Of a DNA stretch of 64,000 nucleotides, positions 37,401-47,455 are shown in pieces. The stretch covers positions 26,001 to 90,000 of the forward strand of contig DF237333.1 of the NCBI GenBank assembly GCA_000708835.1, read 5' to 3'. Numbering within the stretch: position 1 is the first letter of the stretch; each line of letters starts with the position of its first letter. A model generated the notes under the pieces. That model had not been told where the DNA came from. It searched no databases and saw only the letters and a list, made by a program, of their open reading frames with translations. Position numbers and translations under genes: made by a program. Source of the stretch: Klebsormidium nitens. Its lineage: Eukaryota > Streptophyta > Klebsormidiophyceae > Klebsormidiales > Klebsormidiaceae.

Positions 37401-39849
37401 ACTCCTCGCGCGTCCGCTTCCGCTTCCGATATCTTTTGTTCCGCCTCCGCCTCAACTCTCTTCTGTTCCGCTTCCGCCGCCCGCCTCTTCTCCTCCTCGC
37501 CGGCCCTTTCCGCTCGGTGAATCAGCTTCTGCAGGCGTCTCATCAGGCCGGAATCGACGACCCCCTCCGAATCGTAATGCAGAACGATCTCGTTGGGAGT
37601 CGGGGCGAAAGTTTCGATGCTGTCCCGGTCCTCGAGTGCGAAGATGGTGCAGTCCAGCGTGCGCTCCAGCGCCGCCATCTGGCGCGCGCAGTCCTTCAGA
37701 TCGGTGACACCTGGCGCGACGAGAGTGGGACGACAACTTCACTTAGTTTGCGGCCCGTCGACCTTGTGCGCCTTGTAGGGGGCGCTTTAGACGGATGAAT
37801 TCACAAAACGAGGATTGACAACACCCTTTTTCAACCGTTCGTCTGCTAGCCCTATTTTAAGACCCTTCCAAAGTCACAGCTCAAAGCACTTAGCACTGAT
37901 CAGAAAGCGACGTAGACCGCCTCTAACACAGCTCTACCTTTCCTTCGAGTTCGACTCTTGCTGAGAAAGCTCGATTGCACAAATGAAGCACGCTCGCTCG
38001 CCTTTTTCGGCCAACCAAGAAGATCGTACAATTCACAGTTCAATCTCCAATCATCCCACCGCCAGCCCCACCTTGGGTGTTAACGGGCGATGCCGTCATG
38101 CCGAAAACTGCCGGCCGATTCGCCACGTCAGCAGCGTGGTAAAACTCGGTGAAGATCTGGCGGTACGGGTGGCGGCCGTGCGCGTGGTGGCACTCGTCCA
38201 CGATCAGCAACCGCAGCTGGGCCATGCGCAGGAAGCCGTGGCGAAGGGCGTTCAGCAAAACTTGCGCCGTGCACACCAGGACCTGCGGAGGGACACGTCA
38301 GAGGACACGTCAGCACTCGGAGGTGAAAATTCGGTAGTTTATTCTAAAAGTTTCCATGTGTCGGTGGGTCGGGTGGAATCTGCAAGGCGATGCGCAGGAA
38401 GCCGTGGCGGAGAGCTTTCAGCAGAACCTGCGCCCTGCACACCAGGACCTGCAAAAGGACATGTCAGCAATTTCAGAGATAGGTCAGCGGGTAGTCTCGA
38501 TGACACGACAGCGGGTTGTTCTAGATTCATCTGATGCGCAGGAAGCCGTAGCGGAGGGCGTTGAGCAGAACCTGCCCAGTGCACAACAGGACTTGCGGGT
38601 GGACACGTAAGCGATGGTCAAGTGACACGTCAGAAAAATCAGGTGGAAAGCCAGCAAGCTACTTCGAAACCCTACATGTGTCAGTGGGTCGGGGTATCGT
38701 TTGTGAAACTGATGCGCAGAGACCGTGGCGGAGAGCATTTATAGCACCTGCGCCGTGCATACGAGGACCTGCAGAGGGCGCTCACGTCATTCTAGACGTC
38801 AGCAGGCAACTGTGTATACGTCAGTAGGTCTGAACTCCAGCAGAAATAAAAGACGGCGTTGCACAGAGGTGTTACTCACTTGCACCAATTATGAACGGTG
38901 TTCAGAATGGATGAGAGGAAGATGTCATCGGAGCAAAACAAAAATGACGTCGTGAATACAAGCTTGAAATACTTTGTAAGGGATCTTGCAAAAGGAGTCG
39001 TGGTACTTTCAGAAAGTCACCGAAGCTTTTAAACCGTTGAATTCAGTTCACTCTTAAGACACCTGCCATTTTGACGAAAGTGGCTGGTAGAGCAGCCAAG
39101 CTTTCTCGCTCACCTGGTTCTTCTCCATCTCCTCCGCCCACCGTTCCGCTTTCCAGAAGTCGACGCCCATGTCCCCGTAGTAGTGGCCCACGCGCAGGTC
39201 GGTGTGAACACGAATCACTTCCGCTTGCTGCACGATATTTGCATTTCTTAACCATTTGCACGAAATCCTTCCAGAGAACAACTCAAAGAAGTTTGACTTT
39301 TGCAACGCCATTCGACCGTACTTCGTGCGTGCCATGACAGCGAAACTGGCTTCGCGGCTTTCTGGTCGATACAGTATCCTGCCACAAGATTCTAAAGCAC
39401 TTGGTGCGCACTTCTCGCGAAAGGCGACTCCTTTCTGCCATGAAATAATTGGCAGGAGAGCGACGAGAATCCCACATTTCTCCCGTTTCTGTCTCATTGA
39501 GATTGCCTTTTACTTATTAAAACGCTCCCTCAGCGGGTTGCCAATCGTTTGCGACCAAAACATACGCTGCCATGCGCTGCCAAGACCTCGCTCCAAGCAC
39601 CACGTCCTGCTTTGATCCGCACCTGATGCACGAGCGGAACGAGCGGAACGATGAACGCCGCCAGCTTCTTTCCGTTTCTCTTGCGGAGGTCCGCCGACAG
39701 CGCCTTGATGAGCAGCACCGAGATGAGCGTCTTTCCGGTTCCGGTCTCAAGGTACGCGATCGTGTTCCGCTGCCTGGCCTCCGCCAGAATCTCCAGCTGG
39801 TACTTGCGTGGCGCCAGCAGGTCGCGCTCGCGCTGGCTCGCCTTCCCTT
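7482..39849 (-). CDS. DCL1: Dicer-like ribonuclease III, DCL1-type, at least 23 exons (first coding exon not found)
   Basis: Exons: 39623-39849, 39114-39227, 38072-38282, 36929-37710, 36313-36478, 24611-25143, 23105-23299, 22606-22700, 22064-22288, 21365-21590, 17633-18547, 16489-17153, 15905-16023, 15020-15225, 14428-14640, 12331-13812, 10976-11229, 10450-10598, 9872-10089, 9351-9428, 8720-8941, 8007-8200, 7482-7635; all phases join, about 2,550 aa. The enzyme should cut dsRNA into miRNA/siRNA in the nucleus. Domain order: helicase motifs ETGTGKT, DECH, TASP, IVFVSR, ATDVAEEGLDI, QSRGRAR; dimerisation fold (YCAKLPGDQ); PAZ (exons 12-13); RNase IIIa (ERLEMLGDAYLKF, LADMVEALIG); RNase IIIb (QRLEFLGDALIDW, LGDLVESVAAA); dsRBDs in exons 21-22 and 22-23. 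All four acidic catalytic residues of each RNase III site are present. Exon 16 ends at a GC donor. Acidic low-complexity insertions make it longer than Arabidopsis DCL1 (about 1,900 aa). Exon 1 begins in mid-codon, so a short 5' exon lies above 39849. The DCL1 assignment rests on domain layout and motif resemblance; DCL4 or a basal DCL is possible. Confidence 0.9.
11138..12140 (-). repeat. Tandem copies of the 5' edge of DCL exon 17 (RNase IIIa second motif), interrupted by the assembly gap
   Basis: The true exon edge is at 11229 (acceptor CGCAG). Homologous blocks carrying the same LADxVEALIGVHHVEGG-coding stretch end at acceptor-like edges at 12002 and 12135, a spacing of 133 bp. The N run lies between the true exon and these copies. 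The copy ending at 12135 keeps an intact acceptor and an open frame with Lys for Met and Leu for Ile. The copy ending at 12002 has lost one base and runs into a stop. Spacers share a GGCGGAACGGAA motif. The gap is probably filled with more units. Confidence 0.85.
11238..11905. other. Assembly gap (668 N)
   Basis: The sequence is undetermined here. The gap lies within the intron between DCL exons 16 and 17, inside the tandem array. Its size would hold about five units of 133 bp if the gap length is real. Confidence 0.99.
14130..14480 (-). repeat. Tandem copies of the 3' edge of DCL exon 15 with its donor site
   Basis: The true exon 15 ends at 14428 with AAG and donor GTGTGA; its last codons read NVHATK. 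A copy ends at 14289 with AAG followed by GTGGCG, a plausible donor. A second, more diverged copy ends near 14131, where the donor is lost. Spacings are 139 and about 158 bp. Both copies lie in the intron between exons 15 and 16. Confidence 0.8.
15600..15960 (-). repeat. Three-unit tandem repeat (about 146 bp) covering the 3' edge of DCL exon 13
   Basis: The true exon 13 ends at 15905 before donor GTGAGC. Homologous edges follow at 15759 (donor GTGAGG kept) and 15613 (donor changed to ATGAGT), each 146 bp apart. The shared core on the plus strand is GTCCTGCGGCGCCCACTT with few changes. Upstream intron text (for example CTGATCAC, AAGTCTCCG) also repeats, so whole units were copied rather than the exon alone. 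Confidence 0.85.
17171..17236. repeat. 14-bp tandem minisatellite, about 5 units
   Basis: The unit ATATGGTCAAAGAG is repeated almost perfectly about five times in the intron between DCL exons 11 and 12, just upstream of exon 12 on the minus strand. It starts about 20 bp from the acceptor and could affect splicing. The near-identity of units suggests recent expansion. Confidence 0.9.
18548..21364 (-). other. 2.8-kb DCL intron (between exons 10 and 11); nothing recognised
   Basis: The intron is bounded by donor GTGAGG after 21365 and acceptor GCTCAG before 18547, phase 0. Open frames inside are short on both strands and lack recognisable domains. No boundary copies, tandem arrays or mobile element ends were seen. 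Confidence 0.6.
22792..22920. repeat. Inverted repeat (18-bp arms, one mismatch) in a DCL intron
   Basis: The arm CCGGAGCCAAACCGGGGC at 22792-22809 pairs with 22903-22920 at 17 of 18 positions, across a 93-nt loop. It lies in the intron between exons 7 and 8. The intronic transcript could fold into a stem-loop. No clear pairing extends through the loop. Confidence 0.7.
25144..36312 (-). other. 11.2-kb DCL intron with degenerate repeat remnants and no recognised gene
   Basis: Exon 5 (36313-36478) ends with one base of a codon and exon 6 (25143) supplies the other two, so the helicase reads through this gap. The intron is about four times longer than any other in the gene. Open frames up to 222 codons (for example 28146-28814, minus) have odd composition and no motif. 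Short related segments recur, such as 29885-29930 with 32736-32782, and 29835-29865 with 31309-31340, suggesting decayed mobile or repetitive DNA. No reverse transcriptase, integrase or transposase motif was found. A misassembly joining two loci is the alternative. Confidence 0.6.
38221..38790 (-). repeat. Tandem copies of the 5' edge of DCL exon 3, three intronic copies
   Basis: The true exon 3 starts at 38282 after acceptor CCGCAG and encodes VLVCTAQVLLNALRHGFLRM. Copies start at 38448 (acceptor TTGCAG intact, frame open, VLVCRAQ), 38591 (acceptor weakened to GCAAG) and 38768 (acceptor TGCAG intact). Spacings are 166, 143 and 177 bp. Spacer text such as GTGTCGGTGGGTCGG also recurs. All copies lie in the intron between exons 2 and 3. 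Confidence 0.88.
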
Positions 39850-42146
39850 CTAAACGAAGTGAAACGCGATATGATGTGACGTCAGCAGAACGGCAATAAG
39901 CAAAGATCCGCAAGACGCGACTGGATTGGGAGGAGCAAGCTTTAGTTTTAAGGACAGCAAGGTCTTTGTGGTGTGACCAGCAATGATGGAACACAATGAC
40001 GAAGGCGTAAAGGTGAAGTTAAGCCTCGAGAGATTGTCAGAGGAAAAACGCCTATGACTCAGATGAATTGCAGTTTTGGCTTCACGTTATCAGCACTCTC
40101 ATTCTTTTTCACATGCTTTCATGGTAAAGGCCCGACCTGGTGCAGTGGATCTTTTTTGGCGTATGACTTGACGGAAAGCTTTGACTTCAATAAAGCGCTG
40201 CAGTTCCGAGGAAGCAGTGAGTTGCTCCATATATCTGCTTGACACGTTGTCGTTCGCGCGAGCAGTTCACACAGCGAAGCAACCTCAGCCACCTTTGGTA
40301 CATGAGCCAAGGACATTATTGCAGCATTCTCAAGCGCATTCTGTATTCAGACAAATAGGGTTCCGCCTCAAGTTCGTTTTTCACACTCTTGAAATTGGTT
40401 CACTGCATCAGGGAATTGAAAGAGACCTATCCAGGGGCTTGTGAGAAGTCTGAGGGACTTCTGCAATAACCACGAGCTCGAGACGAGAAGGTGACTTCTT
40501 TCTTCCAATCGAGCCTTTCAAACGGTTTATATATCCTCCCACTTCCTATCCTCGACGTTCCGCCCAATTCCGCACTTACTGCTGCTCAGCCCTTCTTTTT
40601 GTCGATACACCGCTCTCTTTCTGTAAAGTCTTTTGAGCTGCTCTGCAGCATGCAGCGCCATGAGTTCAAACGTCGGTCTTTGCAAATTACTTTTTCTCAG
40701 CAGACTTTTGCAATTCTCTTTCTTGACATCCGCGCAGAAGCCACCAATTGCCAATGATTCAAAACGAAGAAAGGGGACAGCAATTTGTCCACATACCTGG
40801 CATGTCTCCCAGTCTGTGCGCATTCCCCTCCATCCTGCTATCTATCAATCACGCACAGGAGCCCCTCCAGGAACGAGCATGCACCAAGCGAAAGCTCTAG
40901 GCGACCCTTAAAGAAATCTGAACAAGCGGAAGAGAATCCTAGAAAAGGAGCAGAAGCAAGACAGGGTTCGCTCAATACTTTCTTCTACGGCGGCGGTTCC
41001 AACGCGCTCAAGCTTTTGCTGCTATATGCTGGGAAGGACCTGCTCTAGGTATCTCCCCCTCTCGGCTTTCCCCATGCAAGGGTTTCGTGTCCGGTTCTAG
41101 AGCGCTGTGAGCCTTGCCTTTACGCCATGGACTTAAGCCTACGCCGCATCTCGTCTATTAGGGCATGGGCGCTCCCTCTGCGCAACATTGTGAACGAACA
41201 CCTCATCCCGCCAAGTTCTTTCGTGTGACCTATCGCGTCGGCCAGCGTGACCGTGAGCACATGCACCCTGCATCATCAGGCACTCGTGATGACGATGATT
41301 GGAGCTTCCCCTGATCGGCTTCAGACTGTTGATCAGCGCGATCTGAATGCTACAGTCCAGCTTGATGAAAGTGTCGGCCACCTGACTTACTAGGCGTAGA
41401 CGAGGTCGAAGCTGGGGGCCAAGTTAAGAAAAAATAATAAAATCTTATGTCACGTTCGGTAACTCGATCGTCACTGCATAACGACGGTACCAGGCCATAT
41501 AAAGCAGTTTGCATCTGCGAGCCACTCTTGCACTCCATGGACTTTCTTCAAAGCAACATGACAAATAGAGCTTTCGAGTCTCATCTGCATGGCGTTGGAC
41601 GCTGCCGGGACAAGGGCAGTGCATGCAGTTGTTGTGCCGCATCGGCTTGAAGACGGCAGTTAGCGCATTCGAAAGAAGGCTCTAGTGACTTGCACGAGCT
41701 AATGCGCGCTGCTTAACGTGGAAACGCAGCTCCAACCCGAAGGGATGGCGGCACGGCTCTCATTCAGATCCCAATCAGACCAGAAGTTCACGTACAGCAA
41801 GACAGGCTCCGGCCGCGCCTACACTCGGAGACCTCTCATAAGCATGGGAAGTTTAAGCTTGACCGCAGGGAGGCATTGAAATACTTCCAAATGTAACTAT
41901 CTGCAACCACTTGTACGTACAAGCATACTTTATAAATTACTTACGGAATTCAGCAGAACACCGTATTCTCCTGAATTGATTGTATCTGAGTTTGGGCACT
42001 GATCGTCGTGTCATGGAAGCAGGGGTGACTACTGTGACTGCTTGCGGCAAACATTGTCCAATGAAAGATAGCGTACAGATCCGGTAGAAAATGTCAGAAT
42101 CGGGTTTCATTCTCAATATGTTACAAGACAAACTCGTAAACCAGTC
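39850..42146. other. DCL 5' region and promoter zone, and 3' flank of the nitrilase gene
   Basis: The DCL exon at 39849 begins two bases before a codon end, so an upstream exon with the start codon must lie here, probably between 39.9 and 40.5 kb. I could not identify it. The frame stays open to an ATG at 39994, but that extension does not look coding. The upper part should contain the nitrilase 3' untranslated region. No other gene was recognised. Confidence 0.5.
40526..40533 (-). promoter_or_regulatory. Candidate TATA box for the Dicer-like gene
   Basis: The minus strand reads TATATAAA here, about 680 bp upstream of the first recognised DCL exon. A start of transcription near 40500 would leave room for a leader and a short first coding exon. 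This is a sequence match only. Confidence 0.2.
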
Positions 42147-45100
42147 TTATGGCGTCAGAAACGTCACGGTACTGTTAGGCTTTTCGTTCACTCGTAATGA
42201 CAAGACATCGGGCCGCGCGTAGTGGCCCACAACGTCGAAGTCAAACTTGGCTCGCACTATATCGCCCAGATCTGCAAACGTGCATAAGATTGATCAAGAT
42301 CTCTGGGCAGCGTCGCGGATTATCCTGAACGAAGTGCTTCTTAGAACAGCCACAATGGCCAGTTCCGATCGCACTGCTCGAGTCAAAGTCGCGAACAAAG
42401 AACATCAAACGAATGGACACATCGCCGGCTTATCAAGGACTCCAATGCATGGGGCGTTGTGAGAAATAAAGTTGGCCGCGCACCTAATTCGGCTGTTACG
42501 AGGCCCTCTCCGTCATACTTGGGTCCCGCCAGAACTTCGCCCGACGGGGCAATGATTGCGCTGCCCCCTCGGCACAAGACGCTGCAAAGAGCGACAAATT
42601 GGGACGTAAGCGCAGCAAAATGAGCAGATTGTGTTCGTCACGTATGCTGGCCAAGCTATATAGCACAGGTGATCAATTCGACCATCAGCGAGCGGACCAG
42701 AACCTACAGGCTTTCCACAGCGTCCGCAACAACAGAACCGCACCAGTATCCATGATGGTCGCTGAGCCCTTCAGGACTCCAATCTGAAGAGCAGCAATGG
42801 ATAAGCACTTCAATGAAAACAGATGCACGTTTCCCTTGTGGATCAAAAGTCACCAGGAAAATTTCAGCAATCTCGACAAATTGAGAGGAAGAAGCGCACA
42901 GGTGGCGACGCATAGACGTAGACATGGAAAACGCTTACACCAGTCAAGCAATGTCGGACGACGAACCGTCGAACGAGAGAACAACCGAACAAACTCTAAT
43001 TCCACCGGGACTCGAGTTTGCTCTAGACCTCGACCTGAAGCCCCCTCACCTGCTCTCATCTTTAGCCTCCCCTGACGTTTCTGGTAGGAAGGGGTAGTCG
43101 GATTGCCTGCAGAACTGGTTTGCGGACAGGACGAAGCAGGCGCCCTCCATCGCGATGTGGCGGACGGTGGCAATCCAAGAGTCACGGGCGTCCGCCGTGG
43201 GGGCGCAGTAGATCTGGAGAGGTTAAGAACGACAACTTGACTGCGTGACTCGCAACAAATGATTTCGCAGCTTGCTGTGTCCTGCGCTCTTAACCAGTAT
43301 TTCAAAACAGACGGAAAGGCAATAGCAACATTCCCCTTGCAGTCCGTTTCTGGATAAGTCCAGTGTTAGGTTGACAGTCGACGATGTAACAAGAAGCTCG
43401 AAAGTGCACTCTGCGCCGCTGAGGAGCTGCACGACAGCTGAGCACGGGCAGATGACTCAGGACGAGTCGACTGGCTCCGTTTCGTCATTCCAAGGGTGAC
43501 CTATGCAGGTTCGTGCTCAGATACAAAGCAGCCAAAAGCTTCGCTTTACAAGCGGTCTGCTCGCACCCCCTTTCGACCAGCCCAATAACGAAAGATGAAT
43601 TGTGCCCTTAAAGAGGGCGGAGAGCATATCACGGGGCGGTCTAAACTGTCAGCACCGGTCATCTGTTCGCAACATTTTACGGTCGCGGACGAAAGTGGGA
43701 CCCTCTGTCTTCCCGCGAAAGACATGCGGAGGGGCACGTTGCGCAGTCAATCTGTGAATCATCTGTGCTCGCTCTCATGAAACCATTCTTTCGCATGTTT
43801 ACGTACCTGGATGCCCTTTCCGTACATGGCCGTCCTCAGCAGCGGCATCCGGTTCTCCCAGCAGATCACAGCCCCGATTTTCCCTACTTCCGTATCAAAC
43901 ACTGGTAACGTGCTTCCGTCTCCACACCCCCAAAGGTACCGCTCCGCTGCAGTCGGGGTCAGTTTCCGATGCTTTCCAAGGTATCCTTTCAGGGGGTCGA
44001 AAAAGGCCACCGAGCAGTAGAGAGTGCCCCCCTCCCGCTCGATCAGGCCCATGACGAGAAAGACGTTGTGGTTGGCAGAGAGTTGCGCCAGGGCGTCGGA
44101 GGCGGGCCCGGGGAGCTCGACCGCAGCTGCGTGGTATTTCCTGGGGGATAGATGACAGGGCGTCAACCAGCATGTAGCTGATAAGTTACAGGTTATAACT
44201 GACGGCTATGAGAGGGAAAAGAGTATGAAGATACCCGGATTATGGAGACGAGGGGAAGGGGGCAGAATGGGTTTCTGACCTGTGCTGAAGGGGCATAAGA
44301 AGTAGGCCTTCCAGGGACGTGCAAACAGGTGATTGTTATTTTATGCGGAATCGAAGTGGGTGCAAGAGGAGTCCCTGCCCGCGACGAACTTGTAAAGATC
44401 TTGATGAAAGTGCCATGATATGGAGTGCATTGTAATTATGGACCTGATAAAGGGCGTGTCAGCTGGCATCCGCAACCAGATTCCTTCACTCACTCGACCG
44501 CCTATCCATTAATGGCAACATGTCTCCCCTTTTGACTCCTTAGCAAACGGCGACAAGGTTATCGCACAGTGGTGCCGGCCCTTTGTCACAAAGTCCAACC
44601 CGTCAACCGCTCTACATATCTTTAACCAACTGTCTAATGATGACGCCTCGAACCATGCGGCATACCTGAACTCCTCTTTTCCTTCCGGGGACCGACTGCC
44701 CATAACCACTCCAAAATTGGAGCCCCGGGGGTAGCCCCCAATGAAAGCCTCAGGGAAAACAACCAGCTGGCAGCCATGGTCAGCCGCCTCCTTGATGAAG
44801 CGCTCAGCCTGACAGAATATGGGGAATTTTGGCATCATCGACTGACACCAAACTTGATATTCGAATTACTATTCTCTGCAACAATCTGACCAAGTAGAAG
44901 TATTCTGAGTGTGTCCGAAATGTCTATTGATGATGAACTTCAGACGAGCACAAAGGAAACAAGGAGGAGAATCTGGATATTACCAAAAATGTTCAGACTT
45001 CAGCATTGTTTTGTCTAGATGCATTGAAAGTCGCTAGATCACCACAAGGGCAGCCCAAACACTTCATACCACTAAGCATCAAACCGCTCACCTTTTCTAG

Positions 45101-45193
45101 AGTGGCTTTCAAATCGTAGAAGACAGTGGCTGCTTGCACAACCGCCACCTTCACCTTCTTTGAGTCTGAGGGACCGTTGGGAATGTTGTCCAT
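42147..45193 (-). CDS. NIT4: NIT4-like nitrilase (cyanoalanine nitrilase type), 6 exons, complete
   Basis: Exons are 45092-45193, 44666-44808, 43807-44140, 43050-43213, 42484-42581 and 42147-42271, all GT-AG with matching phases: 322 codons including TAA, 321 aa, close to but slightly shorter than plant nitrilases (about 325-355 aa). The Glu-Lys-Cys triad is E54 in [15 protein letters not shown]141 in GKHRKL and C175 in [10 protein letters not shown]. Typical plant nitrilase blocks follow: [32 protein letters not shown]4-type enzymes convert beta-cyanoalanine, made during cyanide detoxification, to Asp and Asn; that substrate is inferred from the family. No targeting peptide is evident, so a cytosolic site is likely. 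The start is the first ATG in frame with the domain. Auxin-related nitrilase activity would be an angiosperm speciality and is not expected. Confidence 0.93.
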
Positions 45194-45471
45194 TGGGATT
45201 GACCACGGAAGTTTGCTTATACCCTACTTTCTCTGCCTGCACTTGAAAAACTTTGCAACGAGCCCCCTTGCTTGTTATCTACTAGTAAAAGGCATGATTA
45301 TGAGCAATAGTGCATCAGGGGAGTCCTTTGACATTCCCCCAGGCCAGTGTCTGCGCCACAAGAGCTGGCTTACTTCTGAAAACGCCAACCTTCCAGGTGG
45401 GGGTGCGCATCAACTTGGTTGGGCATGATATTAATCAGTGACTACCATGCTGCTTGATGAACTGTTGGCTG

Positions 45472-45663
45472 TCAGCAATCAGAGCTGCGCCAGCTAGCCA
45501 GCTCCTTGAACTTTTTGATGCGGATCTGCGATTCTGCACGGGCCTCGTCCTTCTTTTGCCACATCTTCTCACGCCCATAGGCCATCAAAGCGAGCCCCGA
45601 CAGTGCCCCTAGTGCGGTTATGATACGTCCCTTATACTTTTGTAAGTTGAAAATAAGAACCAT
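45472..45663 (-). CDS. Possible small single-pass membrane protein, family unknown
   Basis: An open frame of 63 codons from ATG at 45663 contains a hydrophobic segment (ITALGALSGLALMAYG) followed by a strongly charged helix (REKMWQKKDEARAESQIRIKKFKEL). That pattern suits a small mitochondrial or plastid membrane protein. The frame extends upstream to another ATG at 45786, but that part looks non-coding. An acceptor-like CTTACAAAAG just before the KYKGR codons suggests this may be the last exon of a longer gene. It is in the same direction as the nitrilase, whose ATG lies about 280 bp downstream. Confidence 0.35.
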   Translation of the reverse strand: MVLIFNLQKYKGRIITALGALSGLALMAYGREKMWQKKDEARAESQIRIKKFKELASWRSSDC

Positions 45664-46019
45664 GCTGCATCTCAGATGATTTGTGAAAAGTGGATTTTCG
45701 GCACCAATCAAAAGAAACCTTTTTAGAAGGACAATCTCCAGCTCACGCACTTGAAAGTGATATGAAAGGCAGCCCCCACCACTCATGACAATGATTTGCT
45801 AACAGCATTTCCGCCTCCCAGCATTTCTTTTCTTTCTTTTCCACTGCCACTGCCAGGTTCGCCAACTTGAAAAGCCCAACACCAGGTAGGGGTTTGTGGG
45901 GGTTTTCAAGTTAAAATTAGGGTTTTCAAGAATGGACAATGTGAAGGGCTTCGTGGGCGCCATTTTCTGCCCTTTGAACCCGCTGTGAAGGCGCCTCCAA
46001 CTTTTGATCAGAACGCATC

Positions 46020-46770
46020 ATGCCGGGGGTGGGGCAGATTGCGGTTGAGCCCCAGGTGGGGCGCAATGCCATCCACATTGAGCTTGACGCTTCCGAGCTT
46101 GGGGAGACTTTGCGGCTGCTGACCGCGGCCGTGAAGGCAATTGAGAAGCAGACGGGAGCGCCGGTGACTGTGGAGGTAGGTTTTGAAAAGGAAATGTTGG
46201 TTGACTATGAGAAACTAGAAACATCTGTAACGAGATTGCTGGGGGTTTCTTTGGTCGTGACTAAACACACGAGACAGCATTGCACGGAGGTGGAAAATGC
46301 ACGACTTACATATGCTTTCTTCTTTCAATTATTCTGCAGTGCAACCCTCTGAAATGTGAGTCAGAGCTTGGGACTGGTGTTCACACTGCTGTCTGCTCCA
46401 ACTTTGTTCAATCTGGCAGCTTTGCTCAATTGGGAGGTGAAGCATTTTAAGGCTCTGAAAGGATGCATGCCACTTGGGGGTTTATGGACGCATGAAGTGA
46501 CAGATTGAAGGTTCATGAGGGAGTTGGAGCAGAAAGGGGCAAAGCTTGAATTAAGGGAGTTGGCGGATGCGAGAAATCTGAAGGTTCGCATTTTGTGTCA
46601 AAAGGCTCTCTTTCCTCGTTAGTTGGTGACTTCTAATGTTCACCACGTCGCTCCAGTGTGTATCCGCAACCCGTAGCAGCTGCTCGTGAATGCAGCGCAG
46701 CAGCACCACCAGGGGGAGCCTCTGCGTCACGCTGCACTCGCTCTCGGGGGACAACTTCTTCGACTACAAG
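46020..46770 (+). pseudogene. Truncated duplicate of the WD40 gene at 54.8 kb (exon 1 plus a broken exon 4 piece)
   Basis: Positions 46020-46175 encode a 52-residue exon matching exon 1 of the WD40 gene (54800-54955) at 44 of 52 residues, with the same length, ATG context (CATC before ATG) and donor. The following intron also resembles the parental intron. At 46669-46770 a stretch matches the end of parental exon 4. Exons 2, 3 and the start of exon 4 are missing, so about 1.9 kb was deleted. The exon 4 piece has an in-frame TAG, an extra G shifting the frame in the GGGGG run near 46711, and its donor is changed from GT to AT. No later exons are present. Kept introns mean a DNA-level duplication, not a retrocopy. 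Exon 1 could still be transcribed. Confidence 0.85.
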
Positions 46771-47455
46771 ATGAGCCGAGTTTGCTTGCGGTCTCTTCTC
46801 CTTGGCTAGTCATCTGGTTTTTTCTAAGGGAAAGACGATTCCCCTTGGTTGTTCGATTTTCTGTCCATTTTTAGGTGCTTTTCTGCCTTTCTCGAGGACT
46901 TGAGAGGGGTCCTGTCGCTGCTTCGCAGTGTACGCTCCTGCCTTCAAAGGTGATTGGGTTCGAGCTTTTTGGTGTAGGACGGTTGACCTGCTCTTCGGGC
47001 TGACTGACGATCTCTTTAAACGAAACATTTTGCCTATACTGAGACAGGATGATGCGCGCATCAAGCCTTGCCCACAGAGTTGTGGGGCTACTTCTTTCAC
47101 GGACTGCAGTCTGATGACCAAAAAGGGCTTTTCACTTGTTCCCTGTCGCGATTAGGGTCCAAAGGGTCCAGAGGGTTTGAGACTCAGGCGAAAAGCAGAT
47201 TGTCTATGGCCAAGCCTTCGAATGAGACTTACGCAACCTTGATACGGAGAGCTCACAAAGCGCCAAACCACTTCTGCTGGCGGGAATGCTGCCTAAGAAT
47301 TTGCTTTAAGATCCACTTTCAGTTCCACCTCAATCTCAAGGGCAACCTCTCATAGACGAACGCCGGTCTTCAAGCTCCGAGTTTCGGACGTTAAGCTTTG
47401 CTGTCAATTGGTCGCAATAAGTATCAAAAGATGGACCTGTGAAGGTCGGTAAAGT
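46771..47455. other. Intergenic sequence after the truncated duplicate; nothing recognised
   Basis: No similarity to the parental WD40 intron was visible after 46770, so the duplication seems to end there. Short open frames on both strands show no motif. Confidence 0.5.

Noticed and set aside
38340-38790. CRISPR-like regular repeats
   Set aside because: The repeats are degenerate copies of an exon edge with 143-177 bp spacing in a eukaryotic intron, not short identical repeats with unique spacers.
39850-39994. Extension of the first DCL exon to an ATG at 39994
   Set aside because: The added residues look non-coding, and a good acceptor (CGTTTAG) precedes the helicase sequence at 39849, so an intron is more likely.
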